A stretch of DNA of 64,000 nucleotides from Deroplatys truncata. Its lineage: Eukaryota > Arthropoda > Insecta > Mantodea > Mantidae. Of this stretch, positions 33,894 through 45,114 are shown in pieces. Both the position numbers and the translations under genes were made by a program. The first letter of the stretch is position 1. Each line of letters opens with the position of its first letter. The stretch covers positions 39,051,501 to 39,115,500 of the forward strand of contig CM060989.1 of NCBI GenBank assembly GCA_030765065.1, read 5' to 3'. A model generated the notes under the pieces. The model was not told the origin of the DNA and searched no databases. It worked only from the letters and a program-made list of their open reading frames with translations.

Positions 33894-34599
33894 TGTTGAT
33901 AAGTAAAGCCTTTAAAAGCAGTTTTAAAAGTGTTGTATGGTTTCATCTGCGCCTTTCTATGATAGCGACAGACGGCAACAAGCGCCGAGGACGCGGACAG
34001 GAAAAACACCGCGCAGGCGGTTCGGAGTCTTTTGGCTCACTCTGTAGTATAATTGATAAGGATGGTGGAGCCCTTGAAGATGTTACGAATAAAATAAAGA
34101 AAGCCAATGGTGCTTTTGTCCTATTATATCCAGTCTGGAAATCTAACGTTATATCAAGACGTATTAGAATTGAAATTTTCAATGTGATATCAGTTTTATT
34201 ATGCAGCTGTGAAACTTGAAAAATAAAATCATTCAAAACAAAATATAAACATTTCTCAATAGAAGTTTAAGAAGAATTATAAGAATAAGATGGGTAGATA
34301 CAGTTTAAAATTTAGAATTATGGAAAATAAATAAAAAATACAATAGAAATAAAACAACGAAAGGGATATGGATAGGACACATACACTAAGAAAAGAAGAT
34401 AAAGCAGTAGAAATAGTGGCTTTGCATTGGAATCTCCACGGTAGTGCAGGAAGAGGAAGACCAAGAAACTCGTGGAACAGAACAGTTATCGAAGAAATTG
34501 CTAAAGAAGGGTAAACGTGAAATGAAGTAAAGAAGTTGGCAAGAAACAGGGTCCGATGGAAATACTTTGTGAATGCCTCATACTCATCATAAGGAGATA

Positions 34600-35015
34600 C
34601 AGGAGACTGATTGCACTATTGAAAGTTGTTCAGTTTAACTCTATTAGAGATAAGGAATGAAAGCAGTCGAGACTTCATGTCATTGCCTCGCAAGTGTCCC
34701 CAAACTGCTGGACTATAGTTCATGATATATCTTGACTGCGTTTCCTGTGGATAAATCAATATAACATTCCATAAACTCTTGTCTGCATGAAAACATGTAA
34801 AAAATGCGGGAAGGATTAGAGGTATTCAAGAAACATGCGGAGTTAACCGAATTGTAAATGAAAAAGCTGATTTAGCTGACGCACTAAATCACGTTTCTGC
34901 AATAGCCTGGCTTGATGACTCACTCTCAGCCATTACATTTACCAAAATTATTACAGCTGGAATGTTGCAATTTCACACAGATATAGTTTAAAGTTTTCAC
35001 TACAGAGCATATTTT
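34600..35015. other. No gene recognised
   Basis: Sequence between the LINE fragment and the mariner, within the hAT. No domain seen. Confidence 0.45.
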
Positions 35016-35019
35016 TTGT

Positions 35020-36200
35020 TTCATGTACAGCTCTAGCGAGAAAAGCGTGAACTACGCAACAAAGATGGCGCACAGTTACTGTCGTCCACGTGTGAAGAGC
35101 AGAGAGGTGTGGTTCGATATTTATGGGCCAAAGGGCATAAACCGAGTAATAATCACAGGAACATGCGTGGCGTGTATGAGGTTGATTGTATGGACCGTAG
35201 CAATGTTTCCAGGTGGTGTGCATTCTTCCTAGAGGTCCGTCAACCTCAGTGATTCGCTACGCTCCGGGAGGCCGGTAACAGCTGCAACCCCGCAGAATGT
35301 CAGAGACATTGAGGCGGCAATTTTGAACGACCGGCGTGTGCAACTGTGAACCATATCGCAACAGTTCAATATTTCCTAATGTGCAGTGTACGATACTGTT
35401 CACGACACGTTGAAATTTCGTCAAGTTAGTGCTCGCTGGGTGCCTAAGAACCTGACACAACCACAAGGGCCAGCGAATGATGACGAGCTTGGATCACCTA
35501 ACGCGATACACCGCAAAAGGGCATGTCTTTCTAAAAGGAATCGTCTCTGGTGCTGAGCAGTGGGCATATCACTACACGCCCGAAACCAAGCAGGCAAGTA
35601 TGGAGTGGAAATATGCTGGTTCCCCAGTGAAGAAAAAATTCAAAGTGACTCAATCTGTGACGGTGTTCTGGGATATGCATGGTGTTGTATTGGTGGACTT
35701 TGCTGAACATGGGACCACTGTCAATGCTGCAGCCTACATGAAAACTTTGGTGAAGTTGCGTCGTGCCCTTCGTGACAAACGCCACATGAATGCTGACGAT
35801 GTCAAAATTCTTCATGACAATGCTCGCCCCCTATGTTGCTGCTGCTGTTCGTCAGAAAATCACCAAATTTGTTTGGGAGGTACTCCAGCATCCAGCATAC
35901 AGTCCGGACCTTGCACCGTTGGACTTTCATCTGTTTGGTCCCATGAAGAAATTCCTGGTCGGCCAACGCTTTGCGACAGATGTGGAAGTGAAATCAGCAG
36001 TCCGCAGATGGCTATACTCCAAGGAAACGGACAGAACATAATGAAACTGGGAAACTGGTAACACGATGGGAGAAATGTGTTGAGAAACTTGGTGACTATG
36101 TCGAAAAGTAGGTGAAAGGTGTAAGTTAATTTGTGATTTTTTTTAACTATTAAACTTTTTGTAAAAAAAGTATTGTACGTTATTTTTCGATCCGCCCATC
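35020..36200 (+). mobile_element. Mariner-like element, ends not resolved
   Basis: A nearly full-length but frameshifted mariner transposase is present. I could not identify matching terminal repeats, so the limits are approximate. It lies inside the hAT element. Confidence 0.75.
35060..36115 (+). pseudogene. Mariner transposase, broken, first catalytic Asp lost
   Basis: The N-terminal part is scattered over frames (MRGVYEVDCMDRSNVSRW; SDSLRSGRPVTAATPQNVRD). The main frame (35477-36061) begins in the linker, then GIVSGAEQWAYHYTPETKQ, where the usual GDESW reads GAEQW, so the first catalytic Asp is Ala. ILHDNARP gives the second Asp. A frame change near 35830 leads to AYSPDLAPLDFHLFGPMKKF (35790-36041) with the third Asp. 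Thirty-four residues separate the last two. The C-terminus reads CVEKLGDYVEK. The gene is inactive. Residue style is close to rosa-like mariners, but the D34D spacing is ordinary mariner. Confidence 0.85.
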
Positions 36201-36605
36201 TGTTAGTTTGTGTTTACCCAAGTCAAACTCGGGCCACGAGTGTAGCTTACAGATATACCGTATAGCTTATTTCCACAAATCCTTTAAACGGTTTTCAGCA
36301 CAAAACAGTTACTTAAAAAGGGGAGCAGAAAGTATCACCATCATCCTTGACTAACAATAGGGGATATATAACCTGCGGCATTATCGAGACATAAACAATT
36401 GCTGCAAATTGAAGAACGTCAAACAGGAACAATTTCGGAATCGCTACAAAATTGGTTACATGCGTTGATACACAGAAAACTACTAATAAGAACATAACAA
36501 GGTGAACAAGCTATCGCCTTTAAACTTTTTTATAAACTGAGTATCGAGTATCGGTGCTCAAAAATGAGTATCTGTAACGAGTATCGTCCCATCACTATCA
36601 TTTAC

Positions 36606-36940
36606 TTTTGCTCTTTCATCACAGTTTTATTTAGTTTCATTATAAAATAACTTCCATCCATGCGATTGCGGTTTCTCATATATCCTTTATGATATGTTGT
36701 TTTTCCAAGGTATCATATTCGCCAATGGTCATTCACCTTGATCATCGGTTAACATGGCATAGCCACATCAACACTAAAGTCAATCAGGCATATTCTCCTC
36801 TCGTGCAATAGGAAGAGAGAGTTGGTATGGGAAAATGTGTGCGAAGAAATCTGCACGAGCAATATTTGGCTATTAGATAAAAACAATAATAGTGGTTTTG
36901 GAAAGACGTGAGAATCAGGATGGAAGACATTGAGAAAAAA
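36606..36940. other. No gene recognised
   Basis: Sequence after the hAT target duplication. No supported feature. Confidence 0.5.
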
Positions 36941-37778
36941 TCTGATGTGTTACACTCACATGACTTTCTCCACTTGTACAAACTATTTTTACAAACGCTT
37001 ATTCTCCATATGCTTCATGTTAATCGAGATGTTAATCTAATTGCTAATTTTCTTGTAGATGCAAGGGGAATATGGTAGGCTTCAAGCGACAGTCAAATAT
37101 TTTAAGAGCTGGTTGCTATGTGGAGTATTCCATTCTCTTTGCATTACCAGGACATAAAAAAAATGAATAACGAATTCCCATTTGGGAAAAAGTATAAGTA
37201 CTGGAAATTTTAAGGGAATAACAACAGTATCTCGAAAATGGTTCACTCAACAAAAAAAGTGTATATGACATAAATTGTGTATTTTAACGCAATCTACATT
37301 TTTTGTGTAATAAAATTTTGTCTATCTCTTATGGTTTACCAGTTATACAAAAGTCGTTCACAATGAAGAATACTTTTGGAGACATTCTCAGAAAATTCGA
37401 GATACACATTTCACTTGTCAAGAAAATATCTTAAACATATGATATTTTAATCAAAATCATTAGAGCCGTTTTTGAGAAAATTAAAATTTTCGAAAAATGT
37501 TCGATGTAAAGGGTAATCTGGGGTGAGGAATTTTCTTGAAAACCTTCGTGTCGCATCTCTGGAAGATACTGAACCTAAATACCAAGTTTGGTGTCTATCC
37601 GACTGTTTTTTTCCTGAGTTATGCTGTTCACAGACACCCACACGGACATGTTTCCAAAAATGCTTTTTTTGGATTCAGGGGGTCTCAAAGCATGTATTTC
37701 CGGTGAAATCTCGGTATCGAATTTTTGGGTGGAATACAATACTTCCCCTACTTACTATACGTAGAGGAGAAAGTAAAA
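36941..37778 (-). mobile_element. Family H, R orientation, full length
   Basis: From TCTGATGTGTTACACTCACA to CTATACGTAGAGGAGAAAGT. About 838 bp, and close to the 13771 and 23389 copies. Confidence 0.88.
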
Positions 37779-38290
37779 AAGAGATACGGACTAGTTATGA
37801 GAATAAAAGTAGTTGATTTTGTATAAAACAGTTAAAAGAAATTTGGGGAGGGAGAAATATGGGACATGTGCGATCAGTCTGAAAGAATAGGTCTTGCTTG
37901 GTTGCGCACAGAAGTACTTTAAAAGAAGAAGAAGAAATAACTGAATAGTGTGTAAAAAAGGTTAAAGTGCGGAGAGATGATATATGGAACAAAAATGGGA
38001 TAATTTAAACAAAGAAACAGCAGCATTAAAATGCTAGCAAGTCCAAGGGCAGAAACAATTAAAATGGTGGGGAAATTTTTAGGAAATGTAAGAGATAAAT
38101 GGACACGGAACATCAGAAGAAGAAATGGGTTTCAGAACTGCCTGGAAAGTGCAGAGATGGTATAGTAGCTAGTTTATAGACGTACTAGCTTTTCTTAAGT
38201 GTATGCTATAATTGTAATGTATTAAAGAAATGTGGAAATAACTACACCAAAATTTAAATATTCTCGTCTCCATAAGCTTTATCCGATTCT
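37779..38290. other. No gene recognised
   Basis: A purine-rich stretch (AGAAGAAGAAG at about 37925). No recognised domain. Confidence 0.45.
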
Positions 38291-38291
38291 T

Positions 38292-39569
38292 CGAGAGCAG
38301 TCCCAGAAGAACCCGACCTGGCGTATATACAGCGGTTGTTGTTTCAAACAAATGACTATGGTAGAGAGTACCACCCTTATAAAGCTTAAGTTTGAAGTTT
38401 GACGATGCTACGTTGTTTAGTAATTGTTTGGCAGCCATTAATAGCGAACTCTCTCTGCGAATTTGTAAACATGGATAAAACTGGTCATCGTTATGTGATA
38501 CAATACTTTCATTTGAAAGTCTTAGTCCAACTAATATTAAAGCTGAGCTAGATTCTACTCTGGGGGAGTCTGCTCCTTCGTTTACAACAGTAAAATATTG
38601 GATGGCAGAGTTTAAGCGAGGCCGTACGAGCTGCCAAGACGAACATAGCAGTGGTCAACCAAATGAGCTGACCACGCCAGAAATTGTGAGGAAAATCCAC
38701 AAAATGGTATTGCATGACTGTCGACTGAAACTGCGCGAGCTAGCAGACATCGTAGGCATTTCAAAAAGTGCTGTACATCGCACACTACTTAAAAATTTAG
38801 ACATGAGAAAGCTGTGCGCAAGATGGGTGACGCGTTTACTCACAATGGAACAAAAGCAGCATCGTGAGGATGTTTCAGTCGAGTGTTTGGCGATGTTTCG
38901 CTGCAATAAAGCGAGTTTTTGCGTCGATTCATAACCATGGATGAAACATGGGCCATCACTTCACACCTGAGACGAAGGAACAGTCAAAACAGTGAATTGA
39001 AAAGGGAGAATCGCTCCAAAGAAGGCGAAGACAGTTCCATCCATGGAGTCAGTGTTTTGAGATGCACGTGGGAAAATTCTCATTGATTATCTTCAAAAAG
39101 GAAAAGTAATCAACGGCGAGTATTATGCAAACTTATTGCAGCGTTTGAATGATGAAATCAAGCAAAAACGGCCGCATTTAGCGAAAAAGAAATTCTGTTC
39201 CATCAAGACAATGCACCAGTTCACACATCCATTATCGTCATGGCCAAAATCAATGAGTTAAGGTTCGAATTGCTTCCTCATGCACCCTATTCACCAGATT
39301 TAGCCCTCTCTGAATATTTTCTATTTCCAAAGTTGAAGAAATAGCTTGGTGCTAAATGATTTTCCATCAGTGAAGAGCAGGAGTCTGTAGTTGATGGCTA
39401 TTTTTCAGAACTCGATGTTTCTCAGTATAAACAGGGTATCGAAGCTATTGAACATCGCTGGGAAAAGTGTATCGAGCTGAAAGGAGACTATGTAGAGAAA
39501 TAAAGATGTTTTTTCCCCAAACCTTTTGCGTTTTCTTTGTTATGTCGGGTACTTCTGGGACAGCCCTCG
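38292..39569 (+). mobile_element. Mariner element (1278 bp), copy 1 of a family
   Basis: The left end CGAGAGCAGTCCCAGAAGAA matches the right end read on the other strand, CGAGGGCTGTCCCAGAAGTA. TA follows the right end (39570-39571). A sister copy is at about 46705-47968. Confidence 0.85.
38471..39503 (+). pseudogene. Mariner transposase, broken
   Basis: Starts MDKTGHRYVIQYF. An N-terminal helix-turn-helix and linker run through frame 38602-38934 (TTPEIVRKIHKMVLHDC, KLRELADIVGISKSAVHRTL). A shift near 38925 breaks the FLRRF segment, so TMDETW reads out of frame. Later parts (DYLQKGKVINGEYYANLL, HLAKKK, HQDNAPVHTS-like) are spread over frames. It ends EHRWEKCIELKGDYVEK at the stop 39503. The 46 kb sister is better in the middle but not in the N-terminus. 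The gene is inactive. Confidence 0.87.
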
Positions 39570-39689
39570 TAAACCGCAAATCCTCTCTACGAGTTGACTG
39601 TATACTGCTGCTATACACGATTATTTTGCGACTGCTAACATATAAACATGCAGTGAATGATGTCACCCTGGCTGGGTAACCGTCTCGTT

Positions 39690-39815
39690 ACTTTAATAAC
39701 TGTTAACGCGATAACTAGTTGTCTTCGTTACTTTGGTAACCGTTATTGGGTAATAGTTACTTTGGTAACGGCTACTGAGTAACTAATTACTTTGTATTTT
39801 GCCCATTCCTAATGA
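39690..39815. mobile_element. hAT-like terminus
   Basis: Repeated GTTACTTTGGTAAC and GGTAACCGTTATTGGGTAA words end in TTGCCCATTCCTA (outer end at 39815). This is the reverse of a TAGGAATGGGCAA hAT end with subterminal repeats. The partner end was not found. Confidence 0.55.
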
Positions 39816-40134
39816 GTAATAGTAACATGCACTATAATGAGCACTAACTTTGTTATAAGTGGTGTCCATCTGAACTGACATTCCTAGTATTCCTCGCCAC
39901 CACGGGTTGTAATTCATGAACTATAGTCACTCTGTGGGGTTTCAATTTCAAAAGTTTAGCAGCGGTATGAACAGAGTTTTTTTGAAACACCACTTCTTGT
40001 GTAACACGTCTTAGACACTTCTTTGGAGAGCATTCGAATGATGCACCAATTTAGTCAATTTTTTTTCTCCCCTAGAGCGTCATGTCTTTTTCGCTTCTTA
40101 GGTTTAGCGTTTAGTGATCGTTGTCCTAAACATA

Positions 40135-41015
40135 CGAGGGCTGATCAACAAAGACTGAGACTGATTTTTTTTCACAATGTTTATTACTCCAATTCAATGT
40201 TTACATGATCTTTTTCAAAGTAGTCCCTTCCTACTTCAATGCACTTTTTATAGCGTCTCTGCCAGTCCTTGAACACGTGCTGCAGACCACTCTTTGTCAG
40301 GTCCTTGAGAATCGCCTCACTTTTCTTGAGCACTGCTTCAGAGTTCTCAAATCGAATACCCCTAAGCTTTGCCTTTAGTGATGGGAATAAAAAAATGTCA
40401 CAGGGTGCAAGATCGGGGCTATAAGGTGGATGTGGTACACAGATAATGTTGAATAGAGCCAGAAACTGCATGACTTGATTTATGACGTGAGGCCGTGCAT
40501 TGTCATGATGAAGTCGCCACCCAGTCCGAGAAAGCTCTTGTCGTTTCTTTGTAATGTGCTTCCTCAGTGTAGCCAATACTGACGTGTAGTATGCTGCTGT
40601 AACAGTAGTGTGAGGGGGAACTGCATGCTGGTAAATCATTCCATCACAGTCAAAAAATGTGATCACTATCACTTTCCCTGCAGATGGAACAACTTTTGCC
40701 TTTTATGGTGTTGGAGAACCTGGCGATTTCCACATTGTGCTGGCTTGTTTTCCTTCAGGATCATAATGATGCAGCCATGACTCCTCACCGGTGATAATCG
40801 ATTTAAAAAATGCATCACCTCCATTGTCTGGTGTGCGAAATGCACGTAGGTCTACAAAATAGAGCATTACTACCAACCTACCAATACGAGAGTGCTGCCG
40901 CCTACCAACAGTATACATTAAAACCCGCTCTTTTCAAATATTTATGTTACAGATACGAAACTATCACGGAAGCTACAGGAAAAAATCAGTCTCAGTCTTT
41001 GTTGATCAGCCCTCG
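40135..41015 (-). mobile_element. Mariner element (881 bp), internally deleted
   Basis: The ends CGAGGGCTGATCAACAAAGA and TCTTTGTTGATCAGCCCTCG are perfect inverted repeats, extending over about 37 bp. TA lies on both sides (40133-40134, 41016-41017). About 0.4 kb is missing from the N-terminal side. Confidence 0.95.
40184..40918 (-). pseudogene. Mariner transposase, N-terminally deleted
   Basis: The minus frame 40918-40703 has SIITGEESWLHHYDPEGKQA; the catalytic Asp of GDESW is Glu here. A TAA follows PGSPTP. The same frame continues as KAKVVPSAGK and from 40672 onwards, with HHDNARPH (second Asp), PHPPYSPDLAPCDIFLFP (third Asp, 34 residues later) and a mariner C-terminus. One in-frame stop, one catalytic change and loss of the DNA-binding domain make it non-functional. 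Confidence 0.9.
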
Positions 41016-41339
41016 TATTAACCATACACCTAACAGTTTCTCTGCCTGGAACTGAAATTCCAGGAAATTTCTCCTGAAATTGTCTTCGCACCTATCTTAT
41101 TCGGTTTTTACGTATCATACACAGAAAGTCTTTGTTCAAGCGTGAATTTTTCGGTAGGCATTTCGGTGGACCATTAAAAATAATTTAATGTAATTCACAC
41201 ACAACACAGATATCTAGAATAAACTTTCACTTTTGAGATGCACAATGAACAAACTCTGATCTTTACAGCTCGAACAGAAAGCAGTAGCTGACATATATAA
41301 CAATGATAAACGTAGCCCTGAACGGCTTATTTACCGCTA

Positions 41340-42044
41340 AAAGACCGGGGTCACCGCAGTGAAGGCGAACTACATACACCCCTAGCTGTAAGTGAAACCC
41401 ATGGTAAATGAGAAAAGTATATGGCAGGTTTTCCAAAGCCTAGGCCTTCTCTTTCATTTCCCTCTCTCATTCCGTCAATTTAACGTTCTAAAATCAGTGC
41501 GGAAATTACTTTTCTGGAGTAATAGTAAATACCAAATTATTTTAATATATGAATACTCATTGTGAGCATAGGTTAACCAAGGAAGAAAAAGGAATTTCAC
41601 AAAACAGAGAATAATTTGACTACGATGTGCGGGATATGGTTAATGTTTTACGTACTCAACACTTCAAAGTGCCATGTCATTACAATTTGTCTCAACCAAG
41701 AACAATCCTCTTGTAAACATGCGGGAAGGAAGAAAGAACGACAGAAACAGTGAGACGGAACGCTCTTAGGCCACTGATTGGTGGAGGGAAGTTCATGGGT
41801 GTTTTATTTGTTTTCGCAGAAATAACCGCCTTTAAGAAGTTAAACACTGAAAACACTAATCTAATCACTGCTCAGCGTGAATTAGTTTCGGGGAGAGAAC
41901 AGTCTATGCATGTTTAGATTCATTTCTCTGTATCCTGCACATACACCACAGATGTATTCTAAACTCGTGATTCTGAAAGAAATGTTAACAGAAATATGTA
42001 TAAGCATAGAGATATAAATCAAAAAGAAGACAGGCGCAGTTATA
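41340..42044. other. No gene recognised
   Basis: No supported feature. Confidence 0.5.
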
Positions 42045-42046
42045 TA

Positions 42047-43312
42047 CGAGGGGCACTATTTACATTTTGAGCCTTGGCAACGCTGAATGTTTTAGGTGCC
42101 ATCTGACGTTTCTAATGGAAAATGTGACATTTTTTTACCATAATCTACTTCAAACATTTTTTCAATAGAGCGTCATTTGTTTTCTTTACACTAACTTGAA
42201 AGTTGTGTGTCAACAAATACATGGAATTAACTTGTGAAAATTTTCATGCAATGATTTATTACGACTTTCGACGTAGATTATCAAGACAAGAGTGCATCGA
42301 TCAACCAACTTCCACATTTGGCGACGAAGCTTCATCCTTTGCCACTATGAAACGCTGGTATAACGAATTTAATCGTGGCCGCCGTTCGCTCAATGATGAA
42401 GTTCGTGAAGGTCGTCCAAAATTAGTTGTGCCAGAAAATATTGATGCTGTGCAAAAACTAATAATGAAAGATCGTCATGCAACATATGGTGAGATTGAGG
42501 CAACCCTAGGGATTAGTTCCACCAGCATATACAAAATATTGCATAATTATTTAGCCGTGAACAGGTTTGCTCTCGTTGGATCCCACATAATTTGACGCAA
42601 TCTCAAAAAGATGCCCGTGTCGATTGGTGTACAAAAATGCTCAAGAAATGCAATGGCGGTGCCTCAAAAGACGTATATAAGATTGTAACAGGTGATTAAT
42701 CATGGATCAATGCGTATGAGTCGGAACGTAAACAGCAGTCGACTGTATGGTTGTTTCAAGATGAATCAAATTCAACAAAAGTTGTTCGCACTCGAAGCAC
42801 TTCGAAGCAAATGGTCGCTGCTTTTTCAGTAAAACTGGCCATGTGGCAACAGTGCCTTTAGAGGAACGTAAAACGGTCAATGCCGAATGGTACACAACCA
42901 TTTGTTTGTCGGAAGACTTCGGTGAAGTAAGGAAAACCAACAAGAACCGTAGGATCGTTCTTCATCAAGACAATGCGAGCGAACACACATCTCGTCTAAC
43001 AACAGAGTATTTGAAGGCTCAAAAAATCGAATTGATGGGTCATCCGCCATACAGTCCAGATTTGGCACCCAATGACTTCTTTTTGTTCCCGAACATCAAG
43101 AATAAATTGCGTGGAAAACGATTTTCGTTGGCAGAAGAAGCCGTTGATGCCTTCAAAAATTATGTTTTGGAGGTGTCTCAAGAAGACTGGAATAAATGCT
43201 TTGACAAATGGTTCAAACGGATGCAAAAGTGTAATGATCATAAAGGAGAATACTTTTAAAAACAATAAAGCAGTTTTAGTTATTAGGCTCAAAATAAAAA
43301 TAGTGCCCCTTG
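42047..43312 (+). mobile_element. Mariner element (1266 bp), complete ends
   Basis: The ends CGAGGGGCACTATTTACATT and (other strand) CAAGGGGCACTATTTTTATT are flanked by TA (42045-42046, 43313-43314). It has full family length and is the best preserved mariner in the window apart from that at 1977. Confidence 0.95.
42221..43259 (+). pseudogene. Mariner transposase, few disabling changes
   Basis: I chose the ATG at 42221 (MELTCENFHAMIYYDF) rather than 42203, because family members start close to this point. The DNA-binding domain is open to about 42590 (WYNEFNRGRRSLNDEVREGR; ATLGISSTSIYKILH). A frameshift follows near 42560. In the shifted frame the first catalytic site is GD-stop-SW, where TAA replaces the Glu codon right after the Asp. 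From 42843 the frame is open again: HQDNASEH, GHPPYSPDLAPNDFFLFP (34 residues between Asp) and MQKCNDHKGEYF at the stop. All three catalytic Asp codons survive. Confidence 0.92.
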
Positions 43313-43314
43313 TA

Positions 43315-43960
43315 GTATTAATTATTGTTAAATAATATGCAGCAAAACTTTGTATTACTGATGAAACAGTTGTATTCCTATGCCAACTTTTGGAACAAAG
43401 TAGGCCTCGAGGTGAATGCTGATTCAGATATTGTTTAACTTGCAGAATCGCTTCTGATATTTAAGGTTGTATTTTCTGCACCTCTCGCATACTTCACAAG
43501 CCCAGAACACTTGCGTATGTACATATGCAATTTAAAAGCAATCACTTATCATCATGGAGCAGGCCTGTCAATCTGAGGAAATAAAACACAGCCTAGGCAA
43601 ATCTGAAATGGCGAGAGGCAAATGATTGCGCAATGCTTACTGAAGCATAACCTTGTGCTATTACATGATAATAGTATTTCTCTTTAACTAATTTTATTGG
43701 TAATGTCTTATTCGATTTTTTGTCAAGAAGTGCCGCTGTTACAGCTAGTATTGCAAAACTTATGTGCACACACGTACGTCAAATACGTAGCGGGTCGAGT
43801 CCACTCCGACTTGTTTACAACAGGATCGTTCTCGTCTGAGAGTTAGCATCTCTCAGTCGGTGTTAGGGAATAAGAAACAAAAACTGTCCTTACTTTGCTT
43901 TCTTGAGGTAATAAAAATGGCAAAATAACATATCTTTGAAGTGTTTTAACACCCTTCTTA
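43315..43960. other. No gene recognised
   Basis: No supported coding frame or repeat. Confidence 0.5.
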
Positions 43961-43964
43961 CTAC

Positions 43965-44150
43965 TACGGCACCACAGATGGTGGACGCTGGTGATACTCT
44001 TGTTATATTAAATGAAATAATTGGTAAAATAAATGTTCCAAGCTTAATTTAGGGTACCTCTCCGACATTTGTCAGTTATGAGGACTGAGCAAACCCCGAA
44101 AAAGCAACCTCAGGGAAGACAATTTTGGCCATATTTGAAATTAATATATC
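43965..44150 (-). mobile_element. Degraded SINE body
   Basis: The order of segments (ACGGCACCACAGATGGTG, TTAGGGTACC, CATTTGTCAGTTATGAG, AAACCCCGAAAAAGC) parallels the SINE at 59222-59470. The tRNA-like head is not recognisable. Confidence 0.45.
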
Positions 44151-45114
44151 TATGTTACAAATGTTGGAAGGTACAAAATTAACCTACGTCCTTAGATATC
44201 GAAGTCTTTGAACCAGAAAAAAATTATTACATACATTTGTTCATTAACATTGTTCACAGAATTCATTAATAAGTCAGGAATTCACGCCTTTGGGCCCCAT
44301 TATGCAGTCATTTAGGCCTTTGGGGGAACGTATTTAAGGGTATTTAAGGGGTTTGTTTTCAAAATTTTGGCACATACTGCATAACCTCAATCAAATGTTT
44401 CAAGTTTTATACAGGTATCTTTAATATTTTTGAGAAAAAAAACATTAATTATGCAAATTACTCAGCTGTTTCACGCTACATATAAGTCGTAATTTTGAAA
44501 AAAACAAACATAAATACTACCACATTTAAATACTAATGTACAAAACTGGCATACAGAATTTTATTCAATACTCTGGTTCTCTAAGGAAAAAACTTAAAAC
44601 CTTTAAATACATTTTTTAGACAGCATGACCTAAAAGTAAAACTTCTAACACAGAGCACATGAGCTAAAAGCTTTAAACTGGGACCAACTTTGGTTTCAAG
44701 TCACATGACAATTACCCTTTGTATTTGAAATGTTTAATAACTCGACTTGATTTGATTAGGTTTTACTTTTCATTATGTCATTTTACATGATTGATTTCTC
44801 AAGGCGCTCGCATTATCTGTTCAAAAATCTCATACTTCAATTTATCGTAATTCGTTGCAGAGTTAACATATGCGTTATATTGGCAGCTTTTTTATGTTTA
44901 AAACGCTATTCTTTTATCTAACCTACATAAAGATTAAATGGCAGAAATTATGAACTCAGAAGAAACTGAAATGGAAGTGAAATCACAGAAGCAGTAGAAG
45001 GAATAAGACTAGAAGTACTTCCACAAAAAATCCAGAAAATAATATGATAGCATTTAATCGCCTGGGGAAGGTAAAACAAGGTGAAAATTTCCTCGAAAAT
45101 AACTGCTAGCGAAT
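44151..45114. other. No gene recognised
   Basis: AT-rich non-coding sequence. Confidence 0.5.

Larger units (their letters stand above)
32990..34044. mobile_element. Fold-back Tc1/mariner-like element, copy B (1055 bp, complete ends)
   Basis: The ends CAGAGTGAGCCAAAAGACTC and its exact inverse are flanked by TA (32988-32989, 34045-34046). The inverted arms are about 229 bp each (32990-33218, 33817-34044). The centre has an N-terminal transposase fragment on minus and a C-terminal fragment on plus. It is inserted in the LINE frame above. Confidence 0.93.
32715..34595 (+). pseudogene. LINE reverse transcriptase C-terminal part, split by fold-back copy B
   Basis: The plus-strand frames give YFADDVYQLSHYLNDMQ, with the FADD reverse transcriptase active-site box. 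A region ending EFKYLCS at 32987 follows. After copy B the text resumes at 34045 with SIIDKDGGALEDVTNKIKKA, VLLYPVWKS, SVLLCSCETW, and finally degenerate RGRPRNSW-type residues. This is the LINE segment from RT motif C through the thumb. Stops and shifts are many. Joining the flanks across copy B at one TA gives an unbroken reading frame. Confidence 0.85.
31875..36597. mobile_element. hAT element with 8 bp target duplication, filled with other elements
   Basis: The left end TAGGGATGGGAC and the right end (other strand) TAGTGATGGGAC form a 12 bp TIR (11 of 12). Both are flanked by the exact 8 bp duplication TCATTTAC (31867-31874, 36598-36605). Subterminal CGATACTCG-like words occur at both ends, as in hAT elements. 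The 4.7 kb includes fold-back copies A and B, a LINE fragment and a mariner. The remaining hAT sequence shows no transposase, so it was probably a non-autonomous or eroded copy. Confidence 0.9.
39830..41161 (-). pseudogene. DUF4817-type transposase gene, N-terminal half, interrupted by a mariner
   Basis: On the minus strand from ATG 41161: MPTEKFTLEQRLSVYDT, then FPGISVPGRETVRCMV (helix-turn-helix). It is cut at a TA by the mariner 40135-41015. It resumes below 40133 with NMFRTTITKR, PKKRKRHDALGEKK, CSPKKCLRRVTQEVVFQKNS and LLKLKPHRVTIVHELQ. The reading frame is continuous across the insertion if one TA is removed. Other shifts and stops are present, and the catalytic core is lacking. It is another relative of the 8458 and fold-back transposases. 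Confidence 0.75.
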
